Source: Nocardiopsis sp. MG754419 (GTDB lineage: Bacteria > Actinomycetota > Actinomycetes > Streptosporangiales > Streptosporangiaceae). Taken from it: a stretch of DNA of 50,737 bases. This document shows, in pieces, positions 16,002-24,057 of this stretch. Position numbers and translations under genes: made by a program. Positions within the stretch are counted from its first letter, which is position 1, and each line of letters opens with the position of its first letter. The stretch is from NCBI RefSeq assembly GCF_018207095.1, contig NZ_QOCZ01000082.1:1-50737 (forward strand), given 5' to 3'. The notes below the pieces were generated by a model that made no database searches, was not told where the DNA came from, and worked only from the letters and a program-made list of their open reading frames with translations.

Positions 16002-17402
16002 ATGAGCGACTCTCCCGCCCCCGGTCTGTGCCGACTCGTCGTGCGTGCCCCCGACCGAACCTTCGAGATCGCGGTCCCCACCGACGTCCCCCTGTCCGAA
16101 CTGCTGCCCACGATCGTCCTCTACGCCGAGGGCGACAGCGGCGACGACCTCGACGAGTCCGGCCTCGAACACGACGGCTGGGTCCTCCAGCAACTCGGCT
16201 CGCCCGCCCTGGAGGAGGACGGCAGCGTCCTGGCCCTGGGACTGTTCGACGGAGAGACGCTCTACCTGCGCCCGCGCCGGGATCAGTTGCCCCCCATCCA
16301 CTTCGACGACCTGATCGACGGCGTGGCCAACGGCATGGCCGAGCGCCGCTACTCCTGGCGCCCGACCTACACCCGCCGGCTCCTGCACGGGCTGAGCGTG
16401 TCCACCCTCTTCGCCGGTTTCGTCATCCTGGCGATGGGCGGTATGAACGGGCTCACCGCCCTGATCGCGGGCGGTGCCGCCGTCATCCTGCTCCTGGGCG
16501 CGTGGGCCGCGTCGCGCGCGATGGGCGACCTGACCGCCGCCACCGCTCTGGCCGCCGCCGCGGTGCTCTACATGGGCCTGGCCGGGGCCGCCATCCCCAC
16601 CGGCGACCCCGGGATACCGCTCCTGGGGGCCCGCGTTCTCGCGGCCTGCATGGCCGCCGCGGGCGCCACCGTGCTGGGTCTGGCCGCGGTCGCCGGGTCC
16701 GTCCCGTTCTTCGCCGGGCTCATCGTCTTCGAGGTCTTCGGTGTGCTCTCCGCCGTGGCGCTGATGCTGGCGCCCGGCCTCACCATGACCGGGATCGCCG
16801 GAGCCGCCAGCGCGCTCGCGATCCTGATCGGCACCTTCGCCCCCGTCCTGGGGTTTCGGATCGCGGGTCTGCGGCTGCCCCCGCTGCCCTCCAACACCGA
16901 GCAGCTCCAAGAGGCCATCGACCCCCACCCCGCGCGCGACGTCCTCGACCGCACCACACTGGCCGACGGCTACCAGGGGGCCGTGCTCGCGGCCACCGGC
17001 GCGATCCACGCGATAGCCCTGTTCATCCTCGCCCCGGGACCCGGTTGGCTGCCGATCACCCTCGGTGTGGTGATCTCCCTGGTGCTGCTGTTCCAGAGCC
17101 GCGGACTGGCCAACGCCGGGCAGAAGCTCTGCCTGACGGTCCCCGCCTACGGCGGTCTGGTCTTCACCGTCCTGGCCGCCGCGGCCGACGCCGGCACCCT
17201 GGGGCGGCTGCTGGCCCTCCTCGGCGTCCTCGCCGCCGCCGCGACCCTCACCGCCCTCGCGTGGTCGATGCCGGGCAGGCGCGGAGTGCCCCACTGGGGC
17301 CGCGCCGCCGAGATCATCCAGCTCCTCGCGGCCATCGCCATGGTCTGCCTGGTCTTCGGCAACCTCGGCCTCTACGGCATGCTCCGCGGGATCGGGGGCT
17401 GA
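16002..17402 (+). CDS. eccD: Type VII secretion integral membrane protein EccD
   Basis: A 466-residue protein with the EccD design. A ubiquitin-like cytosolic domain occupies residues ~6-95, starting CRLVVRAPDRTFEIAVP and including the LSELLPTI segment and the GDSGDDLD-type loop. About eleven hydrophobic segments follow, from ~residue 125 to the C-terminus. EccD dimers line the membrane part of each protomer of the ESX channel. The ATG at 16002 has only a weak purine stretch (AAAGAA) upstream. The gene ends three bases before eccB, so the two are co-transcribed. Confidence 0.95.
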   Translation: MSDSPAPGLCRLVVRAPDRTFEIAVPTDVPLSELLPTIVLYAEGDSGDDLDESGLEHDGWVLQQLGSPALEEDGSVLALGLFDGETLYLRPRRDQLPPIHFDDLIDGVANGMAERRYSWRPTYTRRLLHGLSVSTLFAGFVILAMGGMNGLTALIAGGAAVILLLGAWAASRAMGDLTAATALAAAAVLYMGLAGAAIPTGDPGIPLLGARVLAACMAAAGATVLGLAAVAGSVPFFAGLIVFEVFGVLSAVALMLAPGLTMTGIAGAASALAILIGTFAPVLGFRIAGLRLPPLPSNTEQLQEAIDPHPARDVLDRTTLADGYQGAVLAATGAIHAIALFILAPGPGWLPITLGVVISLVLLFQSRGLANAGQKLCLTVPAYGGLVFTVLAAAADAGTLGRLLALLGVLAAAATLTALAWSMPGRRGVPHWGRAAEIIQLLAAIAMVCLVFGNLGLYGMLRGIGG

Positions 17403-17405
17403 GCG

Positions 17406-18869
17406 ATGCAGACGCGCCGAGACCAGGTGGTCGCGCACAACTTCATGGTGGGCCGACTGGGCACCGCCATGCTGGAGGCCAACCCCGACGCCATCGACGC
17501 CCCCATGCAGCGCACCCGGAACGGGACCTACATCGGGCTGGCCATCTCCGTCCTGCTGTGCGTGGGGTTCCTGGTCTTCGGGCTGCTCTTCCCCGGGGGC
17601 AACACCGCCTGGCGCAACGAGGGCTCGCTCGTCCTGGAGCGCGAGAGCGGCGCCACCTACCTGTACTCCGACGGGGTCCTTCGCCCCGTCGCCAACTACG
17701 CCTCCGCCCGCCTCGTCCAGGGGAACCAGATCAACGTGCGCTCGGTGAGCGCCGATTCGCTGGCCGGAGTCCCCAAGGGCGGCCCCGTCGGCATCCCGGG
17801 TGCCCCGGACTCCCTGCCCGACCCCGACGCCGCCTCCTCGGCCCTGTGGCGCGTGTGCGCGGTCCCTCCGGCGAACCGGGACGGTGACCCGCGCACCGCA
17901 CTGACCGTCGACTCGACCCCCGACGGCGGAGCCCTGCCCGTGGAGTTCGCGGTGCTGGTCCAGGGCCCGGACGCCGACCACCACCTGCTCTGGAACGGCA
18001 CCCGGCTGCGCCTGGACGAGGAGCACGGCGCCCTCCAGGCCCTCGGCTACGGCACCAGCCCCGCCCTGGGCGTCAGCCGCGCCTTCCTCGACGTCGTGCC
18101 CGCGGGCAGCGACCTCGCCGCTCCCGAGGTCCCCGGCGGGGCGGGGGCGCAGAGCGCACCGATCGGCGGAGAAGGACGCACCACCGGCCAGGTCTTCGTG
18201 GTGCGCGATGACGAGGAGCGCGACCAGTACTACCTGCTCGGCGACGACGGCCTGGTTCCGGTCAGCGCCGTCCAGTCACGGCTGGCACTGGCCGACGCGC
18301 GCGTCACCGACGACGCCTACGGCGATGCCTCCCCCGAGCCCATCGCGCTCAGCGCGGGGGAGGTCCAGCGCAACCTGGCCGCGGACGCGGCGGTGGCCGA
18401 CAACGGGCTTCCGGCCACGCCGCCCGAACTGGCGACGGTCGACGGGCAGGCACCGTGCATGCGCATCGACGCCGACGGCGACGCCCAGCTGATCGTGCAC
18501 CCGCTGGACGCCGTGAACGCCTGGCCCGTCCAGGACCGGCCGTACACCGCCCACGGCTGCCCCACCGCCGACCTCATCGGCATCCCCGCGGGGGGCGGCG
18601 CGGTCGTCCAGGCCGCTCCCGCCGGGGGGACCGCGCCCGAACCCACGTACCACCTGGTGACCGACACCGTCACCAAGTACCCGCTCACCTCCGCCGACAC
18701 CGCTGGCGAACTCGGCTATTCGGCCGATTCCGCCGCGCTCGTGCCCATCGCGCTGCTGCGCCTGCTGCCCACCGGGCCGCAGCTGTCGTCCGAGGCCGCG
18801 GGCCAACCGGTCCCGGCGACGGTCGACCGGCCCTCGGCGGTCGGATGCGGGGAGCGGGGACAGACCTGA
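17406..18869 (+). CDS. eccB: Type VII secretion protein EccB
   Basis: A 487-residue channel component. The N-terminus QTRRDQVVAHNFMVGRLGTA is the EccB signature. A single membrane helix follows at residues ~39-61 (YIGLAISVLLCVGFLVFGLL), then a large extracytoplasmic domain with repeated R/Y-rich strands as in EccB repeat domains. The pair of cysteines (near residues 156 and 352, with further Cys at 378 and the C-terminus) fits disulfides outside the membrane. The ATG begins 3 bases after the eccD stop. Two WXG100 genes follow. Confidence 0.95.
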   Translation: MQTRRDQVVAHNFMVGRLGTAMLEANPDAIDAPMQRTRNGTYIGLAISVLLCVGFLVFGLLFPGGNTAWRNEGSLVLERESGATYLYSDGVLRPVANYASARLVQGNQINVRSVSADSLAGVPKGGPVGIPGAPDSLPDPDAASSALWRVCAVPPANRDGDPRTALTVDSTPDGGALPVEFAVLVQGPDADHHLLWNGTRLRLDEEHGALQALGYGTSPALGVSRAFLDVVPAGSDLAAPEVPGGAGAQSAPIGGEGRTTGQVFVVRDDEERDQYYLLGDDGLVPVSAVQSRLALADARVTDDAYGDASPEPIALSAGEVQRNLAADAAVADNGLPATPPELATVDGQAPCMRIDADGDAQLIVHPLDAVNAWPVQDRPYTAHGCPTADLIGIPAGGGAVVQAAPAGGTAPEPTYHLVTDTVTKYPLTSADTAGELGYSADSAALVPIALLRLLPTGPQLSSEAAGQPVPATVDRPSAVGCGERGQT

Positions 18870-18926
18870 CCGCACTACCACGCAACCAGGGGCACCGTGC
18901 CCCGGCAACCGAAAGGAGAGGTGGAC

Positions 18927-19250
18927 ATGGTTCAGACCACCAGTACCGAATACGGCATGAGCACCGGCCGGATGGCGATGGAGACGGCCCACAGCGAGTG
19001 CAACGCCGTGTACACCAAGGTCGACTTCCTGCGTGACTCCCTCAGGACCACCTGGGTCGGCGGCGCCGAGCAGGGATACGAGACCGCGCTGGTGAAGTGG
19101 CTGGAGGAGCTGCGGCTGATCGTCAACGGGATGAACAACATGATCGGCACCTTCGGCGGCACCACGCGCGGCATGCAGAACGTGGAGGACGAGAACCTGG
19201 TGCTCTCCACGTCCTGGGACAACCAGCTCAACCCCAACCAGTCCTCCTGA
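18927..19250 (+). CDS. WXG100-family protein (EsxA/EsxB-like), first of a pair
   Basis: A 107-residue helical protein of WXG100 size. Two helices flank the turn W43-V44-G45 (TTWVGGAE), the family hallmark. Such proteins form antiparallel dimers with a partner and are exported through, or activate, EccC. The C-terminus after residue 85 is polar (DENLVLSTSWDNQ) with no clear YxxxD signal, so the partner encoded next probably carries the export signal. ATG 18927 has GAAAGGAG eight bases upstream; the in-frame ATG at 18897 lacks a site. Confidence 0.92.
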   Translation: MVQTTSTEYGMSTGRMAMETAHSECNAVYTKVDFLRDSLRTTWVGGAEQGYETALVKWLEELRLIVNGMNNMIGTFGGTTRGMQNVEDENLVLSTSWDNQLNPNQSS

Positions 19251-19323
19251 CCGGGTTCTTCACCCCTCTCCCGAGCCGGCCGCCCGCGCGGGTGGTCGCG
19301 GAAACGAAAGTAGGCAGCAGCCG

Positions 19324-19623
19324 ATGAGCGATTTTTCCGTCCGCTACTCGGGCATGGACGACTCCGCGTTCGATCTGCGCGCGCGCACTCAGGACATTCG
19401 CAACTCCCTCGACGAGCTGGCCACGAAGATGGCCGCGGTGCGCGGTGAGCTCGACGGTGCCACGGCCGAGAACTACGACGCGCGCATGGCGCAGTGGCGG
19501 CTCAACGTACAGGACATGGAGTTCCTGCTCACCAAGGCCGAGCAGGCCCTGATCCTGATCCGTGACAACTACCAGAACACCGACAACAAGCTGTCCCTCG
19601 AATGGGTCTCGCAGAACATGTAG
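19324..19623 (+). CDS. WXG100-like protein lacking the Trp, with YxxxD export motif
   Basis: A 99-residue helix-turn-helix protein of WXG100 length. At the turn it has L43-D44-G45 in place of WxG, followed by the usual polar helix (ATAENYDARMAQW). The C-terminal helix carries Y83-Q-N-T-D87, the YxxxD/E signal recognised by EccC. It is thus the likely signal-bearing partner of the preceding WxG protein in a heterodimer. The ribosome binding site is weak (GAAAG). A perfect 34-nt palindrome lies 28 bases after the stop. Confidence 0.88.
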   Translation: MSDFSVRYSGMDDSAFDLRARTQDIRNSLDELATKMAAVRGELDGATAENYDARMAQWRLNVQDMEFLLTKAEQALILIRDNYQNTDNKLSLEWVSQNM

Positions 19624-19651
19624 CCGGTATCCGGCGAAGGGGTGCGGTTCC

Positions 19652-19685
19652 GACCTGTCCGGGGCCGATCGGCCCCGGACAGGTC
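19652..19685. terminator. Perfect 34-nt palindrome after the WXG100 pair
   Basis: Arms of 15 bases, GACCTGTCCGGGGCC and its complement, close on a GATC centre. It lies between the WXG100 pair and the next gene, so it probably terminates or attenuates the transcript and makes the WXG100 message the more abundant part. No T-run follows. Confidence 0.75.
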
Positions 19686-19709
19686 GTCACGGAGTGAGGA
19701 GAACGGAAC

Positions 19710-20090
19710 ATGGCGGAGAAAACCGAGATCACGCTCGCGTACATGCGCGAGTTCCGCGCCGATCACATTGACGGACTTCTGCGCAAACTTCGGGACCAGC
19801 GGGACAACCTCGACCAGTTCATCGACGAGAAGGACACACCGAGAAAATCCATCCGTGCCGGAAACCGCCTCTTCCTGGGTGAAGCCGGAAAGATCGAGGA
19901 CACCATCAACAACTCGGTGGTTTCCATGCGCAAGCAGATACAAGCCATCATCGATCAGTTCGAGGAGATGAGGGAGCGCTTGGAGGAAGCCGAATTCCGC
20001 TTCGCCGGTGTCGAGGAGGACGCCGCGCTCACGGCTCGGGACCTGGCGCAGCTGATCGATCCCGAGAGCGCCGGGGCGATCCGGCCCTGA
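19710..20090 (+). CDS. Small coiled-coil type VII-associated protein, unassigned
   Basis: A 126-residue, strongly charged helical protein with coiled-coil heptads, including the stretch MREFRADHIDGLLRKLRDQ and, later, FEEMRERLEEAEFRFAGVEE. It has no signal peptide or membrane helix. I do not recognise the family. Its size, helical character and position between WXG100 proteins and a large type VII substrate suggest a WXG100-superfamily partner or a chaperone for the following gene product. ATG 19710 has GAGGAG upstream. A 130-bp spacer separates it from the next gene. Confidence 0.75.
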   Translation: MAEKTEITLAYMREFRADHIDGLLRKLRDQRDNLDQFIDEKDTPRKSIRAGNRLFLGEAGKIEDTINNSVVSMRKQIQAIIDQFEEMRERLEEAEFRFAGVEEDAALTARDLAQLIDPESAGAIRP

Positions 20091-20220
20091 ACGACGGTGC
20101 CGGCGTCGCCGTCACGGCTTCGCCCGTCGGTGCCGCGCGTCGGTGGTCGAGCCCGTGGAGCATACGGGTGTCCCGTCACCGATGTGAGACGTGGTTGCGC
20201 AGAGAGAGTGAGGAGGCGGT

Positions 20221-22614
20221 ATGCCCGATCCGAATGAAGATGGCATTTACGATCCGGAGAACGACGATGAGGGAGAGGAGCTACCGTCTGAGCCCGAGGA
20301 CGGTGCGGCGAAGTCCAAGACGCTCCACGACGTGCTGAACATCTTCGCCGACAAGGAGAGCGACGGGGACGTCCCTCGGATGATCCCGGCCTTGACGGTC
20401 ACCCAGGCCGATTGGTTCGACAGCTTCAAATCCGACCAGAAGAGCCCGGACGGCCTTGATTACTGGCTGTCAACGGATGTCTTCAAGAAAGGGACGAGGA
20501 CTGCGAGCTTTCAGGGAGATGGCGGCGGGAAAACACCGGATACGACGACGACGTACTACTCCGGAATCAGCTTCGCCGGATCCTTCAGGGGAATGCCCGC
20601 CTGGCAGAACTTCATCGACAACATGAAGGGTATCCTCTATAAACCGCTGGGCACCACGGCGGAGAGAAGCACGTCCTATGACGCGCCCGGGTTCAACGGT
20701 CTGGCCGAAACCCTGCGGGACCTGCACGGAATGCTGGAGAATGCCACTGAGGAAATGCGGGACCTGGCCAGCACCGCCAGGGACCAGCTCGAAGGGGCGA
20801 CGGCCGACGTCTTCGCCCAGCACCTCGACAACCTGGGACTCCGCTTCTTCAGGCTGGAACAGAACGTCGCCGTCTACCCTGATGCCCTGCTGAATACGCG
20901 GGCGACGGTTCAGCCCATCGCGGCCGAGGAGTTCAGGGAGTTCTTCGAAAATTGGATCGAAAAAAACGATAGCGAAGGGCACCCCGAAACCCAGGTCAAG
21001 AAGTGGTTCGACGAAAACCAGGATCTCATCAGCTTCACCAAGGGTGACGACAGCAGTAAAATCGAGGGCTTCGGTCCGGTCAACTCCGCGAGTACCTGGC
21101 ACAAGATCCAGGACGAGATCAAGGCAAACTGGCTCAAAACCCTCGAGCCGTTCGAGACAGCCGTGGCCGAACGCGTCGGCAGCATCGTGCACGACTACAA
21201 CCTCAATCAGCGTGTGTTCGATGAGCACGAGATCAAAGACCCCAGGCCGATGCCGCTCGACTGGTCTCCCGTGGGCGGCGGCCCCAACGGTGGCGGCGGT
21301 CCCGGCGGTGGCGACGACGACGGGAAGTCCGACGCCCAGCTGGAGTACGAGGAGACACTCGACGAGTGGTACAAGTCGCAGACCGAGTGGCTGAACGAGA
21401 ACCCGCCCGGCGGCGGAGGCGATGACGACGGCGACGGCGACAGCGACGACAAGTCCGACGCCCAGCAGGCGTACGAGGACGCGCTCGACGAGTACTACCG
21501 GAACGCCACGGACGAGTTGAACAGTGGGCCCAGCGGTGGTGGGGGCGGTCTCGGTGGTGACGACGATGGTTCGGGGGGTGAACGTCCCCCGTCCGCGGAC
21601 GCCTATGACAATGCGCTCGACGAGTACTACCGGAACGCCACGGACGAGTTGAACAGCGGTCCCGGTGGTGGTGGGGGCGGTCTCGGTGGTGACGGCGGTG
21701 GCTCCGGGGGCAACGGTCCCGCGTCCGAGGACCGCTTCAACCAGACGTTGGACGACTACTTCAACCACCAGGCTGACGGTCTGGAGCAGGAGATGAACGG
21801 GCCGCCTCCGCCCATGGGCGGCGGCGGTTTCCTGGGAGGCGGAGGAAGCGGGGGAAGCGGGGGAAGCGGAGGTTCCGGCAACCGGAACCGCCCGTCGGAG
21901 GACCGGTTCAACCAGACGGTCGACGACTTCTACGACCAGCAGCGCGCCGACCTCGAAAGCCAGATGAACAGCGGTCCCGGCGCGGGCGGCGGCGGTCTCG
22001 GCGGTGGCGGCTCCGACCTGACGGCCGAGGACTACGACCAGCGCCTCGAGGACTACCGCAACGAGCAGAGCAGTGACCTCGACCGCCTCATGAGGGAGTC
22101 TCCCGACCCGGACGGCGACGGCCGTACCGACGACGGCCGTGCGCTCACCCCCGCGCAGCAGGAGTACCAGCAACTGCTGAACGACTACCACCAGGAGCAG
22201 TCCGCCAACCTGGAGAGCCTCCAGTCCGGACCCGACGGTGGTGGCGCAGACCTGACGACCGAGCAGCGCCAGGAGCGCCTCCAGGAGTACCGCGACTCCG
22301 AGATGGCCGATCTGGACCGGCTGCGCTCCGAGGTCGACGGGATCACCGACGAGAACGGCAACCCGGCTTCGGAGCTGGCGGAGCAGCGCCGGCAGCTGTC
22401 GGACTACTACGACCAGCGCAGCCAGGAGCTGGACGACCTCGTGGCGGGCCCGGACTCCGGCGGAGGGAACCTGGGCGGCGGTTCCGGCGGTGACTCCGCG
22501 GGCAGTGAGGCTTCGGACGCCTACCAGAACCAGCTCGACGAGTACTACGAGCAGCAGCGCGCCGAGCCGACGAGTACTACGAGCAGCAGCGCGCCGAGCT
22601 CCAGGAACGGATGA
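20221..22614 (+). CDS. Repeat-rich type VII substrate, N-terminal part (frameshifted)
   Basis: The frame encodes 797 residues. An acidic N-terminus is followed by a helical WXG100/PPE-like region at residues ~150-330, including LEGATADVFAQHLDNLG, which resembles the WXG turn of exported proteins. From residue ~370 come about ten units of a helix plus glycine linker: Y....LDEYY....... followed by GPGGGGGGLGG. Two units share 44 identical bases (21481-21524 and 21613-21656). The last unit is cut by a 32-bp tandem duplication (22537-22600) that shifts the frame, so the final residues (TSTTSSSAPSSRNG) are out of frame. Removing one copy joins it to the next ORF, giving about 1,014 residues. AGGAGG precedes ATG 20221. 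Confidence 0.82.
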   Translation: MPDPNEDGIYDPENDDEGEELPSEPEDGAAKSKTLHDVLNIFADKESDGDVPRMIPALTVTQADWFDSFKSDQKSPDGLDYWLSTDVFKKGTRTASFQGDGGGKTPDTTTTYYSGISFAGSFRGMPAWQNFIDNMKGILYKPLGTTAERSTSYDAPGFNGLAETLRDLHGMLENATEEMRDLASTARDQLEGATADVFAQHLDNLGLRFFRLEQNVAVYPDALLNTRATVQPIAAEEFREFFENWIEKNDSEGHPETQVKKWFDENQDLISFTKGDDSSKIEGFGPVNSASTWHKIQDEIKANWLKTLEPFETAVAERVGSIVHDYNLNQRVFDEHEIKDPRPMPLDWSPVGGGPNGGGGPGGGDDDGKSDAQLEYEETLDEWYKSQTEWLNENPPGGGGDDDGDGDSDDKSDAQQAYEDALDEYYRNATDELNSGPSGGGGGLGGDDDGSGGERPPSADAYDNALDEYYRNATDELNSGPGGGGGGLGGDGGGSGGNGPASEDRFNQTLDDYFNHQADGLEQEMNGPPPPMGGGGFLGGGGSGGSGGSGGSGNRNRPSEDRFNQTVDDFYDQQRADLESQMNSGPGAGGGGLGGGGSDLTAEDYDQRLEDYRNEQSSDLDRLMRESPDPDGDGRTDDGRALTPAQQEYQQLLNDYHQEQSANLESLQSGPDGGGADLTTEQRQERLQEYRDSEMADLDRLRSEVDGITDENGNPASELAEQRRQLSDYYDQRSQELDDLVAGPDSGGGNLGGGSGGDSAGSEASDAYQNQLDEYYEQQRAEPTSTTSSSAPSSRNG

Positions 22615-22660
22615 ACGCCGGCCCCGGCAGCGGAGGCGGAAGCCTCGGCGGTGGGGGCGG
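21330..22660 (+). repeat. About ten helix-plus-glycine repeat units
   Basis: Each unit of roughly 30-55 codons contains an acidic/aromatic amphipathic helix (core LDEYY or LEDYR) and a Gly-Pro-Gly4-6 linker. Successive units begin near 21330, 21456, 21588, 21720, 21894, 22016, 22140, 22255, 22370 and 22506. Units two and three are nearly identical with a 132-bp period. Confidence 0.75.
22537..22600 (+). repeat. 32-bp tandem duplication causing a frameshift
   Basis: Copy one is 22537-22568 and copy two 22569-22600; they are identical except for the last base. The unit starts GACGAGTACTACGAGCAGC. Because 32 is not a multiple of three, it moves the reading frame, separating the N- and C-terminal parts of the repeat-rich protein. 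Confidence 0.95.
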
Positions 22661-23297
22661 AAGCCCCGGTAGCGGTCTCAGCGACGCCCTGGGCCGCGAT
22701 CTCGACGTGGGGGCGCCCCGGGAGAACTCCTACTCCATCGGTGACGGCTGGGGCAGCCCCGGTGCCGAGGACCAGCTGCTCACCCCCATGACCCCGCACG
22801 TCGAGCCGGACCACAACGGCCTGCTGGCCGGTGGCGGCAGCCTCAGCAGCGACCCCGGTTCCGGGGGCGATGACGCGTTCAACGGCGCGGTCGGCGGCAA
22901 CGGCGGCGGCAACGGCGGTGCGAACTTCGGCGGCGTGGGCGGGGGCATGGGCGGTATGGGTGGCATGGGCGGCGGTATGCCGCCGATGATGCCGCCCATG
23001 ATGCCTCCCGGAGGCGCGGGCGGCGGACAGAACGAATCCCGTACGCGTTCGACCTGGCTCTCCGAGGACGAACGCGTCTGGGGCACCAGCGAGGGTGACC
23101 GGTTCTCGGTGCTGGGACGACCGGCCCCCGGCGACAACACGAAGGGAAGTCCCCATGAGTACGTACCCGGAGCAGATGGAGCAGGCTCTCGCACGTCTAC
23201 GGGAGGACCAGGAGAAGGTCACCCGGGCAAGCGCAAGCCTGGCATCGGCAACCGAAGAGGCCGTCTCCAAGGACAGGGGGATCAGCGTGAAGATTGA
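22611..23297 (+). CDS. Repeat-rich type VII substrate, C-terminal part after the frameshift
   Basis: This frame continues the last repeat unit seamlessly once one copy of the 32-bp duplication is removed (QRAEL then QERMNAGPGSGGG). It encodes a Gly/Met/Pro-rich stretch (GGMGGMGGGMPPMMPPMMPP) and then RSTWLSEDERVWG, a tail resembling the C-termini of actinobacterial type VII substrates. The family tail normally ends soon after this motif, yet the frame runs on and overlaps the next gene by 143 bases with low-complexity residues, so a second small lesion may have removed the natural stop. The ATG at 22611 has no ribosome binding site, so I regard this as part of the upstream gene and not a separate protein. 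Confidence 0.65.
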   Translation: MNAGPGSGGGSLGGGGGSPGSGLSDALGRDLDVGAPRENSYSIGDGWGSPGAEDQLLTPMTPHVEPDHNGLLAGGGSLSSDPGSGGDDAFNGAVGGNGGGNGGANFGGVGGGMGGMGGMGGGMPPMMPPMMPPGGAGGGQNESRTRSTWLSEDERVWGTSEGDRFSVLGRPAPGDNTKGSPHEYVPGADGAGSRTSTGGPGEGHPGKRKPGIGNRRGRLQGQGDQRED

Positions 23298-23565
23298 TGC
23301 CGAGGGGGAGCTGGTCGAACTGAAGTTTCGCACCGACTCCTACAAGTCCATGGCGCCGGCCGAACTCTCGGACGCGGTCATGGACGTGATCAAGCGTGCC
23401 CGGGGCCGCATGCAGCAGCGCGTCATGGAGGCCTACGCGCCTTTCGCACCTGAGGGCATCGACATGGAAGCCGCCCGGGAAGGCGGTTTCGACCCCGCCA
23501 AGATGATGGCCGACCTGGGGATCGACAAGCTCGACTTCCCCGACTTCGGACGCCCCGGCCGCTGA
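23155..23565 (+). CDS. YbaB/EbfC-family protein (EspL-like position)
   Basis: A 136-residue YbaB/EbfC-fold protein. An N-terminal helix (residues 5-40) is followed by the beta-strand block ISVKIDAEGELVELKF and a second long helix (SDAVMDVIKRARGRMQQRV). The family is best known as nucleoid-associated DNA-binding proteins, but EspL of the ESX-1 locus has the same fold and is needed for stability of ESX substrates. The position among type VII substrates favours the latter role. The C-terminal ~35 residues are acidic and specific to this group. ATG 23155 has GAAGGGAAG upstream and lies within the end of the preceding frame. Confidence 0.85.
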   Translation: MSTYPEQMEQALARLREDQEKVTRASASLASATEEAVSKDRGISVKIDAEGELVELKFRTDSYKSMAPAELSDAVMDVIKRARGRMQQRVMEAYAPFAPEGIDMEAAREGGFDPAKMMADLGIDKLDFPDFGRPGR

Positions 23566-23623
23566 GACCTCGCGACGGGCGTTCCGCGCCCGCCGTCACC
23601 CGTAGACCGAAAGGAGCCGCACC

Positions 23624-24028
23624 GTGTCCGGTGATCACCTTTTCGTTGGCCCCGACCTGATGGCCAGGTATGGAGCCATGCTGAACGAGCCGGCGGACCT
23701 GATCCAGGAGATCCTCGCGGAGTACCGGTCAGGCAGGGATTCCCTGGGAGAGCGCCCCTGGGGGCACGGGGACGACATCGCCAAGGTCTTCGAGGAGAAG
23801 TTCGTCCCCGGTGCGGAGAAGTTGGAGGAGTACCTCGATGTGCTCACCGAGGTGCTCCGGGAGACGGGCCTCAACACCGTCGACAACGCCGAGGCGTTGC
23901 GCAGGGCGGATCTGGGCGGCGAGGAGATAGGCCTCGATCTCGTCAGGAACATGCCCGACACACCCGGCGATCCCGGCGGCATCGGCGATCTCGGCGGCCT
24001 GCCCGGTGGCCGTTACGGCCGGGGATAA
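23624..24028 (+). CDS. WXG100-like protein (ESX-associated, partner of the giant effector)
   Basis: A 134-residue helical protein of the WXG100 superfamily. Helix one (residues 8-40) is followed by the turn GERPWGHGDD with W46, then FEEKFVPGAEKLEEYLDVL, a pattern common in ESX-1 secretion-associated WXG100-type proteins. The last ~25 residues are Gly/Pro-rich. GTG 23624 is preceded by AAAGGAG. Its stop is 29 bases before the large effector gene, so it is the obvious dimer partner or chaperone for that protein's N-terminal WXG100-like domain. Confidence 0.85.
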   Translation: MSGDHLFVGPDLMARYGAMLNEPADLIQEILAEYRSGRDSLGERPWGHGDDIAKVFEEKFVPGAEKLEEYLDVLTEVLRETGLNTVDNAEALRRADLGGEEIGLDLVRNMPDTPGDPGGIGDLGGLPGGRYGRG

Positions 24029-24057
24029 AGGGACAAGGGACAAGGGGGTCACCGGGT

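Noticed and set aside
21481..22600. Short regular repeats considered as a CRISPR array
   Set aside because: The repeats are coding, in frame, of variable spacing, and lack unique spacers.
22611..23297. Separate Met/Gly-rich gene starting at ATG 22611
   Set aside because: No ribosome binding site, and the frame joins the upstream repeat protein exactly when one 32-bp copy is removed.
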